Source of the DNA: JBGPOS01 sp041488155
GTDB lineage: Bacteria; Chloroflexota; Dehalococcoidia; Tepidiformales; Tepidiformaceae
DNA length: 14,518 bases
Direction: 5' to 3'
NCBI GenBank assembly: GCA_041488155.1
Contig: JBGPOS010000080.1
Span: 1-14,518 of the forward strand
Shown here one piece after another: positions 1 to 6,244 of the stretch (within the stretch, counting starts at the first letter, position 1; every line of letters starts with the position of its first letter). The notes beneath the pieces were generated by a model that had not been told where the DNA came from, made no database searches, and worked only from the letters and a program-made list of their open reading frames with translations. The position numbers were made by a program, and so were the translations under genes.

Positions 1-11
1 AGGGGAACACC

Positions 12-833
12 ATGGACCGACCGCTGCTCGTGGGAGCACAGGCTTCCAATCCTAACGGCGTGACTATCTGGCGGACGGTGCGCGAGCAATTCATCGCCAA
101 AGGGATGCCGCTGGACTATGCGCTGTTCTCGACGTACGAAGCGCTCGATCGCTCGCTCATGGCGGGAGCTATCGACATTGCCTGGAACGCACCGATGGCT
201 CACGCGCAGACTCTCATCCAGAGCGGGGGAGCCTGTCGCACGCTGGCGATGCGAGACACCGATCGCGAGGTGACGACGATCATGCTCGCTCGGGCCGACT
301 CGCAGCTCACCGGCCCTGCTGACCTGCGAGGGAAGCGAGTCGCTCTTGGGGAACCCCTTTCCAGTGAGCTGTGCATCATCCCGATGCACCAGCTCCGCCA
401 GGATGGCCTCAACCTCGGCAAGGAGTGCGAGATCGTCGAGTTGGAGCCCAAAGACTCAGCGGGGGGTGAGCGCGCGCTCGACGTCCTGACCATTGTGGCG
501 GCGATTGAAGATCGGAAGGTGGACGCTGCCACGCTGTTCGAACCCTATTTCAACATCCTTGTGGAACGCGGGCGGCTGAACCCGGCCGCCTACCGGGTGC
601 TCTGGCGCAGCCGGCCGTTTTCGCACTGCGGCTTCGCGGCCCGGCCGGGACTCGCCGAAGAGACTGGGCGCCGGTTTGTGGAGATCCTGGCGTCGATGGA
701 TTACACGAACGCAGACGTCAAGGAAATGATGGACCTGGAACATCTGCGGGCGTGGGTGCCGGCAGACGACTCCGGGTGGCAGGATCTTGTGGCAGGCATC
801 AAGGAGGCGGATCTCGTCGGGAGCGTTTTCTAG
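12..833 (+). CDS. PhnD/SsuA/transferrin-type substrate-binding-fold protein without signal peptide
   Basis: Encodes 273 aa resembling the PhnD-like (phosphate/phosphonate) or NMT1-like substrate-binding fold. Visible hallmarks are an N-terminal strand followed by a transport-type helix, the 'GAIDIAWNAPMAHAQ' segment (about 52-66), and the 'DLRGKRVALGEPLSSE' segment (about 104-119) that usually lines the ligand cleft in this fold. The ATG at 12 is preceded by AGGGGAA at 1-7, a good ribosome binding site. The protein begins directly with the mature fold: there is no signal peptide or lipobox, although most family members are exported. The frame stays open to the left window edge, so a longer protein cannot be strictly excluded. 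No permease or ATPase gene lies beside it. It could be a cytosolic sensor or a PBP-fold enzyme rather than a transporter subunit. The fold is fairly secure; ligand and role are unknown. Confidence 0.8.
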   Translation: MDRPLLVGAQASNPNGVTIWRTVREQFIAKGMPLDYALFSTYEALDRSLMAGAIDIAWNAPMAHAQTLIQSGGACRTLAMRDTDREVTTIMLARADSQLTGPADLRGKRVALGEPLSSELCIIPMHQLRQDGLNLGKECEIVELEPKDSAGGERALDVLTIVAAIEDRKVDAATLFEPYFNILVERGRLNPAAYRVLWRSRPFSHCGFAARPGLAEETGRRFVEILASMDYTNADVKEMMDLEHLRAWVPADDSGWQDLVAGIKEADLVGSVF

Positions 834-1633
834 ACCGTTGCTGGTGTGAGCGCGGCCCGGCGGCGAGCGATGAACACGCCGTAGCCCGCCCTCCCCACAC
901 CCATGAGCGCTGTCCAGGTCTCGCCTGCTTCCTCCTGTGCGACTGCCGCCGCTTCGCCCCAGCGCTCGACGTACCGCCGCCGCCACAGCTCGTCGTCTTT
1001 GCGCGAGGTGGGCATTGCGCTGACCACTTCATTCGTCCAGTCCTCCGCCAGGAGCACGTCGAGGCCGAGGCCGGCCAGGGCCGCCACGTACTGGGCGACA
1101 GTAAACAGCGAAGGGAACGCCGAGCGCCGCCGCACTGCGTCGAGATCGCTGGCTGTGATCCCGGGGCGGGCGATGAAATCGGAGAAAGCAAACACGCCGC
1201 CCGGCCGTAAGACCCGTGCAACCTCCGCCAATACCGGTCCTTTGTCCATGTGACAGAGCGCATCCTGGCTCCAGGCGCCGTCGCAGCTGGCGTCAGCCAG
1301 TGGCAGGCGTTCAGTCCGCGCGCGTACCGGATGAACCAATAAATCGAGCCCTTCGCGGCGCGTAATCTGATGGGCGGCCCGATGCATTCGTTGGTCCATG
1401 TCGATGCAGACGATGGTGGAGGCGAAGCGCCGGGCAAGGAAGCGCGCTGGGGCACCGAGCGCGGAGGCGATTTCGACAACGCGCCCGCCTGATGCGAATC
1501 CGTGGTCCGCGGCTCGCGCGGCCAGCGCGACCGTGGCCTCTTCGGATCCAGCGTGAAAATGGTGTCCGCTCCAGCGCAGCCACCACTCCATGCCAGGCTC
1601 GTCATAGAACTCGGCGACCGTGCGGCCGTCCAT
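830..1633 (-). CDS. SDMT-like class I SAM-dependent methyltransferase
   Basis: Encodes 267 aa resembling the glycine-sarcosine/dimethylglycine N-methyltransferase group. The N-terminal 'FYDEPGMEWWLRWSG' stretch (9-23) and the segment 'WSQDALCHMDKGPVLAEV' followed by 'RVLRPGG' match that group's pattern. SAM-binding motif I is at about 52-62 but reads VVEIASALGAP, so the usual GxGxG glycines are mostly replaced; the acidic residue after strand 2 is D78 or D80. The likely role is N- or C-methylation of a small molecule; the substrate is unknown. The ATG at 1633 has no Shine-Dalgarno sequence, but TATACT lies 6 nt upstream, suggesting a leaderless transcript. Its stop codon overlaps that of the convergent upstream gene. 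Methyltransferase fold is confident, subfamily moderate. Confidence 0.82.
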   Translation of the reverse strand: MDGRTVAEFYDEPGMEWWLRWSGHHFHAGSEEATVALAARAADHGFASGGRVVEIASALGAPARFLARRFASTIVCIDMDQRMHRAAHQITRREGLDLLVHPVRARTERLPLADASCDGAWSQDALCHMDKGPVLAEVARVLRPGGVFAFSDFIARPGITASDLDAVRRRSAFPSLFTVAQYVAALAGLGLDVLLAEDWTNEVVSAMPTSRKDDELWRRRYVERWGEAAAVAQEEAGETWTALMGVGRAGYGVFIARRRAALTPATV

Positions 1634-1639
1634 CGGGGC

Positions 1640-1645
1640 AGTATA
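1640..1645 (-). promoter_or_regulatory. Candidate -10 element (TATACT), leaderless methyltransferase promoter
   Basis: TATACT on the minus strand lies 6 nt before the ATG at 1633, so transcription would begin at or next to the start codon. No purine-rich ribosome binding site is present in the gap, which fits leaderless expression. I see no convincing -35 hexamer. Confidence 0.4.
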
Positions 1646-1753
1646 TGCCGCGAGGACAGTGTTCCCAGCGCGCCGGTGGCGCTAGAGACCCGCTGCCAGA
1701 CCGGTGCTCATCTTCGAGGGCGGCCTCCCACCTTTCGGTGGCCGAATTCCAGT

Positions 1754-1773
1754 CCCGGTCGAGCTCGATCGGG
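1754..1773. repeat. Near-perfect 20-bp palindrome between methyltransferase and thiolase genes
   Basis: The half-sites CCCGGTCGAG and CTCGATCGGG are complementary at 9 of 10 positions, the exception being a G opposite T. The element lies in the 225-bp gap between the thiolase stop and the methyltransferase start, about 120 bp upstream of the latter. It could be an operator or a short cruciform. TCGA-rich palindromes are common by chance in GC-rich DNA, so confidence is low. Confidence 0.3.
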
Positions 1774-1858
1774 TGGGCGCTTTGGCCACCTCGCCGAACT
1801 CAAGCGGACGGCCGAAGCTTGCCCTGCGAATAGAGTCTTTCGCGGCGTGCCGAGGCTG

Positions 1859-3067
1859 TCAGTCGGCGACGAGGATCAGGGTGCCGGTGGTGGAGAGGCT
1901 GCCTCCAGTGCCGTTGACGATGCACGACCGGGCGGCTGTCTGTTTGCCGGGCAGGCCGTGGACGCCGTCTTCGGCGATGCCGGAGAGCTGGCGGTAGGCC
2001 TCGACGAGCAGTTGCATGCCGTACATGCCGGAGTGGTTGAAAGAGAGGCCGCCGCCGTTGGTGTTGATTGGGAGGCGGCCGCCGGGGGCCGCGTGGCCGT
2101 CCTTCCAGAGGCGGAAGCCTTCGCCGCGCGGGGCGAGCCCGAGCATCTCCACGGTGATCCCGGCTGTAACGGTGAACGAGTCGTAGACCATCGCCATCTC
2201 CATGTCCTCTGGTCCCATGGCGGCCATTGTGTACGCAGTTGCTCCCGAGGCAGCCGCTGAAGTGGCGGTGAAGTCCTCCATTTCGAGCATGTTTGAGTGG
2301 CTCATGTTTTCGCCGGCGCCGGCGATCCACACCGGCTTTGTGCGAAGGGTGCGGGCGATTTCGGGGCTGGTGACGAGTATGGCTCCGCCGTAGTCGGTGA
2401 CGAGGCAGCAGTGGAGGAGGGTGAGCGGCCAGGAGACGATGCGCGAGTTCTGGACGTCGTCGACGGTAATCGGCCCGCCTTCGGGGTGCGTCTCCTTCGA
2501 ATGCATGATGGCGCGTGGATTGAGGGTCGCCCACTGCCGGGTGACGACCGAGATGTGAGCGAAGTCGGCGGGCGTCGTGCCAAAGCGATGATTGTGGCGA
2601 GTCATGGCGTGCGAATAGTTGGAAGGGGCGCCGGAGACGCCGTAGGGCGCGACGAACTGGGCCTCGGGGCTCCAGGGATCACCGGGACCGCGCCCGCCGC
2701 CGGCGCCGCGTCCCCTGGTGGCACGGGCCGACCAGCCGATCTGGCCGTGGGTGACGAGCGCGACCTCGATGATCCCGGCGTGGATAGCCGCGAGGGCATG
2801 GTGGACGTGCATTTCGAAGGAACAGCCACCGACGGAAGTCGTGTCGATGTACTTCGGGTGAAGGCCGAGGTATTCGGCGATCTGGGAGGAGACGCCGGCA
2901 CCGAACACGCCGTCGATGCGGGAAATGGGGATCCCGGTCTGGGTGCTGACGTTCTTGATCGCCTCGATGTGGAGCTGGAGAGCCGACATGGGGGTTTCGA
3001 GGTAGCCGATCTCGTTGGATTCGGCCGCGCCGACGATGGCCGCAGCCCGGGAAAGTACACCAGGCAT
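1859..3067 (-). CDS. Thiolase family protein (acetyl-CoA acetyltransferase-like, SCP-x/DitF type)
   Basis: Encodes 402 aa of the lipid-transfer-protein-type thiolase group. The acyl-accepting cysteine is C82 in 'SVGGCSFEMHVHHALAAI'. 'VYDSFT' (294-299) occupies the place of the HDCF loop, and 'NTNGGGLSFNHSG' (335-347) carries the conserved histidine H345 in the slot where classical thiolases read GHP. The C-terminus has 'NGTGGSLSTTGTLIL' rather than the classical CxG motif, so the second catalytic cysteine is not obvious; C382 is nearby but in a different context. A glycine/arginine-rich insertion sits at about 117-130. The ATG at 3067 has AGGAGG at 3073-3078, 5 nt upstream. It lies 17 bp downstream of the DUF35 gene, so the two are co-transcribed and their products probably form a complex. 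Expected role is thiolytic cleavage or condensation of acyl-CoA, such as fatty acid, steroid or aromatic side chains. Family sure, substrate unknown. Confidence 0.9.
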   Translation of the reverse strand: MPGVLSRAAAIVGAAESNEIGYLETPMSALQLHIEAIKNVSTQTGIPISRIDGVFGAGVSSQIAEYLGLHPKYIDTTSVGGCSFEMHVHHALAAIHAGIIEVALVTHGQIGWSARATRGRGAGGGRGPGDPWSPEAQFVAPYGVSGAPSNYSHAMTRHNHRFGTTPADFAHISVVTRQWATLNPRAIMHSKETHPEGGPITVDDVQNSRIVSWPLTLLHCCLVTDYGGAILVTSPEIARTLRTKPVWIAGAGENMSHSNMLEMEDFTATSAAASGATAYTMAAMGPEDMEMAMVYDSFTVTAGITVEMLGLAPRGEGFRLWKDGHAAPGGRLPINTNGGGLSFNHSGMYGMQLLVEAYRQLSGIAEDGVHGLPGKQTAARSCIVNGTGGSLSTTGTLILVAD

Positions 3068-3084
3068 CAGTTCCTCCTGAGGGG

Positions 3085-3498
3085 CTAGACGACGCGCCAG
3101 AACGGGATGTGGACGTCCTCGCTCGCGGGTTCGAACTCCACGCGGACCCGGGCTCCGATACGGATCTCGGCGGGCCTCTGCGGGTCGACGCCACGGAGGA
3201 CGGTGAACATCCGGTCACCTTCGTTGAGGTCGATGTACGCAGTGACGAACGGCACTTCGTCGGCCCAGCCACCAAAGGCCCGGTGCTGGACGGCGAACGT
3301 ATGGATGTGGCCGTCGCCGCTGGCCTGGAACCACTCGATATCCGTGGCGTGGCAGTGGGGACAGATTACGCGGGGGTACCAGTGCACGCGGTTGCACGTG
3401 GTGCAGCGAGGAAGCATGAGCTTGCCGGCCTTCGCACCATCCCAGAAGGGCTGGGTGATGGGGTCGGGTTCGGGGATGGGTTTGTTGTAGGCGGGCAT
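3085..3498 (-). CDS. DUF35 zinc-ribbon / OB-fold acyl-CoA-associated protein
   Basis: Encodes 137 aa with the layout of the DUF35 family: an N-terminal helix ('PITQPFWDGAKAGKLMLPRC'), a rubredoxin-like zinc ribbon with ligands C32, C35, C46 and C49, then an OB-fold from about residue 55 onward. These proteins accompany SCP-x-type thiolases and HMG-CoA synthases and are thought to bind or channel acyl-CoA; in an archaeal thiolase/HMG-CoA synthase complex the DUF35 subunit bridges the two enzymes. The ATG at 3498 is preceded by AGGAG at 3505-3509. It is the first gene of the operon, 17 bp upstream of the thiolase, which supports a joint acyl-CoA function. All four zinc ligands are present and the length is typical. 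Confidence 0.92.
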   Translation of the reverse strand: MPAYNKPIPEPDPITQPFWDGAKAGKLMLPRCTTCNRVHWYPRVICPHCHATDIEWFQASGDGHIHTFAVQHRAFGGWADEVPFVTAYIDLNEGDRMFTVLRGVDPQRPAEIRIGARVRVEFEPASEDVHIPFWRVV

Positions 3499-3758
3499 GC
3501 TGGTCTCCTGCGGCGGCAGACTGAAGCGCGGCGAGCGGGCTGAGAGCGGCCAGCAAATATGCCACCAGCCGCCGTCGAGAGACTATGGGGGCGAGTCTCC
3601 GCGGTCAAACGAGGCGGACTGCGAGCGAGACTACCGTCGTGAAGCGCGCGGTAAAGCGCGATCACGGCGGCAGCTGGCCCATGGGCGGGCCCTCGCGGAG
3701 CGTGTTAGCCTCTCCCACGTTCGAGCGGGATCACGTTGAAGACGGAGGACAACAAGCG
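3499..3758. other. Divergent intergenic region between DUF35-thiolase operon and aldo/keto reductase
   Basis: This 260-bp gap separates divergent genes and should hold both promoters. A perfect 6-bp inverted repeat (GAGACT at 3579-3584, AGTCTC at 3594-3599, 9-nt spacer) lies near the middle. A second hairpin-capable pair is CGCGC at 3645-3649 and GCGCG at 3656-3660, and a 10-bp palindrome GCCCATGGGC is at 3677-3686. On the minus strand an AT-rich CATATT at about 3555-3560 is the only plausible -10 for the operon. I see no small gene here. Confidence 0.45.
3703..3711 (+). promoter_or_regulatory. Candidate extended -10 (TGT-TAGCCT) for aldo/keto reductase gene
   Basis: TAGCCT at 3706-3711 is preceded by TG at 3703-3704 with a one-base gap, matching the layout of an extended -10. 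Transcription would begin near 3718, leaving a leader of about 40 nt that contains the GGAGG ribosome binding site at 3744-3748. There is no clear -35. Confidence 0.3.
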
Positions 3759-4700
3759 ATGACTCAACTGCCGCGGAGCGAGCTGGGGAAGACGGGCCTT
3801 GAGGTGACCAGGCTGGGCTACGGCGCCATGGAGCTGCGAGGGGCGCCGAGGGGCCCGGAGGTCCCGGACGCAGTGGCCGAGCAGGTCCTGAACGCTGTGC
3901 TGGACGGCGGGATCAACTTCATCGACACATCGCCTGACTACGGCCGGAGCGAAGAGCTGATCGGGCGGTTCATCTCGCATCGCCGATCGGAGTACTTCCT
4001 GGCTTCGAAGTGCGGCTGCATCATCGGCGCGCCTCCACCGGGGGCGGGCGAACGGCCGCGACACATCTTCACCGCCGAGAACATCAGGGCGGCCGTCGAG
4101 CAGAGCCTGCAGCGATTGAAGACGGACCACCTCGACCTCGTGCAGTTCCATGCCAGCCCTTCGCGGGTGGAGTTGGAGGAGCACGGTGCGCTGGAGGCGG
4201 CCATGGCGCTCAAGCGGGAAGGCAAGGTGAGGTTCGTTGGCATGTCCGGGACTCTGCCCAACCTCATCGAACAGATAGAGATGGGCGTATTCGATGAGTT
4301 CCAGATCCCGTATTCGGCGCTGCAGCGAGAGCACGAGGACGCGATCGCGAAGGCTTCGGCGGAAGGGGCGGGGATCGTTATCAGGGGCGGAGCGGCGCGC
4401 GGAGCGCCGACCGATTGGGAGCACCGGGCGAACTACATGGTGCCCGGGGCGACGGCACGTGACCGCTGGGAAGGGGCGCGGCTGGATGACCTGCTGGATG
4501 GGATGAGCCGGATGGAGTTCACGCTGCGGTTCACGCTCTCCAACCCGGACCTTGATACGACGATCGTCGGGACGAGCAACATCGAGCACCTGCGCAACAA
4601 CATCGCCGCTGCCGCGAAAGGAGCGCTCCCGGCGGGAGTGGTGGCGGAGGCCAAGCGACGGCTGGCGGAAGCGGGCTCTCGTCCGGCGAACGAGTCTTGA
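3759..4700 (+). CDS. Aldo/keto reductase
   Basis: Encodes 313 aa of the aldo-keto reductase (TIM-barrel) superfamily, which reduces carbonyls with NADPH. The catalytic tetrad is intact: D56 and Y61 in 'FIDTSPDYGRSEE', K84 in 'LASKCG' and H131 in 'VQFHAS'. The C-terminal 'TTIVGTSNIEHLRNN' segment fits the cofactor-binding region seen in the YghZ/YdhF-like bacterial branch. The start at 3759 is chosen because GGAGG lies at 3744-3748 and the conserved 'LGKTGLEVTRLGYG' begins just after it; an upstream in-frame ATG at 3585 would add 58 residues with no family resemblance. The gene stands alone, divergent from the thiolase operon and convergent with miaB, ending 21 bp from the miaB stop. Substrate unknown. 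Confidence 0.92.
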   Translation: MTQLPRSELGKTGLEVTRLGYGAMELRGAPRGPEVPDAVAEQVLNAVLDGGINFIDTSPDYGRSEELIGRFISHRRSEYFLASKCGCIIGAPPPGAGERPRHIFTAENIRAAVEQSLQRLKTDHLDLVQFHASPSRVELEEHGALEAAMALKREGKVRFVGMSGTLPNLIEQIEMGVFDEFQIPYSALQREHEDAIAKASAEGAGIVIRGGAARGAPTDWEHRANYMVPGATARDRWEGARLDDLLDGMSRMEFTLRFTLSNPDLDTTIVGTSNIEHLRNNIAAAAKGALPAGVVAEAKRRLAEAGSRPANES

Positions 4701-4721
4701 GGGGCCGCTGAGCGGAAGGCG

Positions 4722-6014
4722 TCAGGCGAGGGCCAGCGTGTCGACCGGGAGGCCGCGCAACGAGAACGCCCCGGCGTGTTCGACGCGCACATCGACGAGG
4801 GAGCCCACGCGGGCTGGCGCGTCGAGGTGCACGAGTTTGCCGGTGCGCGTGCGGCCGAAGGGCTGTCCGGCGCGGACACCCTCGACAAGCACGTCGACGG
4901 CGCGACCAACGTAGGTCTGGTTGATCTCGCTGGAGATGCGTTCCTCGATGGCTTCGACGCGGTGAAGGCGCTCGGCCTTCACGCTCGCGGGGATGTCGTC
5001 GTCCATTGTGCGGAAGGCAATCGTGCCGGGGCGGGGGGAGTAGGCGGCGACGTGGACCTTGTCAAAGCGGAGGTTCTCCAGAAGCTTGCAGGTCTCTTCG
5101 AAGTCGGCTTCGGTCTCACCGGGGTACCCGACGATGATGTCGGTGGTGATGCCAGCTCCGGGAAGCAGGGCGCGGACTTCGGCGATCCGGGCCAAGTATT
5201 CGGACTTCGTGTAGCCGCGGCGCATCGAGGCGAGGACGGCGTCGCTGCCTGACTGCACCGGGAGGGAGAAGCACTCCAACACCTTGGGCAAGGCCGCGAC
5301 GGCCTCGAGGATGCGGTGTGTCATATCGCGGGGGTAGGAGGTGAGGAAGCGAATGCGGTCGAGGCGTTCGATCGACGAAAGCTGACGCATGAGGTCCCCG
5401 AGGTCGGGTTGCCCGAGGAGGTCGTGACCGTAGGCTTCGACCGTCTGGCCCAAAAGGGTGACTTCGCGGACGCCGTGGGCGGCCAGGTAGGCGACTTCGC
5501 GGACGATCTCGTCCATCGGGCGGCTGCGTTCGCGCCCGCGACGATACGGGACGATGCAGTAGGTACAGAACTTGTTGCAGCCGTGCACGACCGGGACGTA
5601 GGCGCAGGGGCCTTCGGGGATGGCGTAGGTGGACGGCCAGAATTCGCCGCCGAGCTCTTCGGCCGGAGCTTCGACCAGGGCCATGACCGGATCGAATTGC
5701 TGAGGTCTCGCGAAAGCGTCGACGAAGGGAAAGCGCTGACGGAGGTCATCCGTCTTGAGCCCGACCATGCAGCCCATGACAGCGAGCTTCAGGTCCGGGC
5801 GGTCGCGCTTGAGTTCGCGGACCCGCCCGAGCTTGGAGTAAGCGCGGTCTTCCGCGTGCTGGCGGACGCTGCAGGTGTTGATGACGACGATGTCGGCGCG
5901 TTCGGCGCGGTCGACCGACTTGAGGCCGAGGCGATCGAAGCCGGCCGCGAGCTTTTCGCTGTCGGCCTTGTTCATCTGACAGCCAACGGTCCAGATGTAG
6001 TACTTCGAAATCAT
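4722..6014 (-). CDS. miaB: tRNA-2-methylthio-N6-dimethylallyladenosine synthase MiaB
   Basis: Encodes 430 aa with complete MiaB architecture. The N-terminal UPF0004 domain carries cluster ligands C12, C48 ('INTCSVR') and C82 ('MGCM'); the radical-SAM domain carries C146, C150 and C153 in 'GCNKFCTYC', followed by 'IVPYRRGRERSR'; a C-terminal TRAM domain spans about 365-425. The enzyme adds a methylthio group to i6A37 of tRNAs using two 4Fe-4S clusters. The 'TVGCQMNKADSE' start and 'INTCSVRQHAEDRAYSKLG' favour MiaB over the MtaB and RimO paralogs. The ATG at 6014 has no Shine-Dalgarno sequence and lies 22 nt after the CCA end of a tRNA-Ser gene on the same strand, so its mRNA 5' end may come from tRNA processing. 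Confidence 0.96.
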   Translation of the reverse strand: MISKYYIWTVGCQMNKADSEKLAAGFDRLGLKSVDRAERADIVVINTCSVRQHAEDRAYSKLGRVRELKRDRPDLKLAVMGCMVGLKTDDLRQRFPFVDAFARPQQFDPVMALVEAPAEELGGEFWPSTYAIPEGPCAYVPVVHGCNKFCTYCIVPYRRGRERSRPMDEIVREVAYLAAHGVREVTLLGQTVEAYGHDLLGQPDLGDLMRQLSSIERLDRIRFLTSYPRDMTHRILEAVAALPKVLECFSLPVQSGSDAVLASMRRGYTKSEYLARIAEVRALLPGAGITTDIIVGYPGETEADFEETCKLLENLRFDKVHVAAYSPRPGTIAFRTMDDDIPASVKAERLHRVEAIEERISSEINQTYVGRAVDVLVEGVRAGQPFGRTRTGKLVHLDAPARVGSLVDVRVEHAGAFSLRGLPVDTLALA

Positions 6015-6036
6015 TGCTGGGGCTGCTGAGGAAGAG

Positions 6037-6128
6037 TGGCGGAGGGGGAGAGATTCGAACTCTCGACTGATATTACTACCAGTAAGCGCTTAGCAGGCGC
6101 CCGCACTCGGCCACTATGCGACCCCTCC
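6037..6128 (-). tRNA. tRNA-Ser (anticodon GCT), CCA encoded
   Basis: Read on the minus strand, the acceptor stem GGAGGGG pairs with CCCCTCC, discriminator G at 6040, then a genomically encoded CCA at 6037-6039. The T-arm is GAGAG-TTCGAAT-CTCTC. The anticodon stem GGCGC/GCGCT encloses loop CTGCTAA with anticodon GCT, reading serine codons AGC and AGT. A long variable arm (ACTGGT paired with ATCAGT, one G-T wobble) marks it as a class II tRNA as expected for serine. The D-stem is short (GCA/TGC). It is 92 nt including CCA. Position 36 is U, so this tRNA is not an expected MiaB substrate despite adjacency. Confidence 0.97.
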
Positions 6129-6140
6129 ATGAGGTTTGCC

Positions 6141-6170
6141 ATTGTACGGCCGGGCTGCTTCTCTGGTCAT
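6141..6170 (-). promoter_or_regulatory. Candidate promoter for tRNA-Ser/miaB
   Basis: On the minus strand TACAAT (6141-6146) matches the -10 consensus at 5 of 6 positions. ATGACC (6165-6170) matches TTGACA at 4 of 6 with an 18-bp spacer. The -10 ends 12 nt before the mature tRNA 5' end, giving a leader of about 5-6 nt, which is normal for a tRNA gene. Confidence 0.6.
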
Positions 6171-6244
6171 CCCAAGGCGGGCGGTTGGTGCGAGCGGAGC
6201 GCGTGAATTGTAGGCTCCATCCACACGACTACAGGAGGATAGCC

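Noticed and set aside
1728..1741. CCACC-TTTC-GGTGG hairpin as a terminator for the thiolase operon
   Set aside because: A five-pair stem without a U-tract, over 100 bases after the thiolase stop on the minus strand; it cannot be supported as a terminator.
1502..3088. Long plus-strand open frames at 1502-2260 and 2297-3088
   Set aside because: They are antisense to the thiolase gene (and its downstream gap) and have shadow-like Gly/Arg/Ala/Asp composition; the minus-strand frame carries thiolase motifs.
3585..3758. Longer aldo/keto reductase start at ATG 3585
   Set aside because: The extra 58 residues are Arg/Ser-rich without family match and the good GGAGG site is placed for the ATG at 3759.
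3705..4589. 294-codon minus-strand open frame
   Set aside because: Antisense to the aldo/keto reductase, which has its full catalytic tetrad.
4701..4721. CCGC-TGA-GCGG hairpin between aldo/keto reductase and miaB as a terminator
   Set aside because: Only four base pairs with a three-base loop and no T-tract on either strand.
5316..6029. 237-codon plus-strand open frame
   Set aside because: It lies wholly antisense to miaB, whose cysteine motifs and domains are complete; the plus-strand product is a GC-rich shadow with no domain pattern.
6037..6128. tRNA-Ser as the substrate of adjacent MiaB
   Set aside because: MiaB acts on tRNAs with A36 (reading UNN codons); this anticodon GCT has U36.
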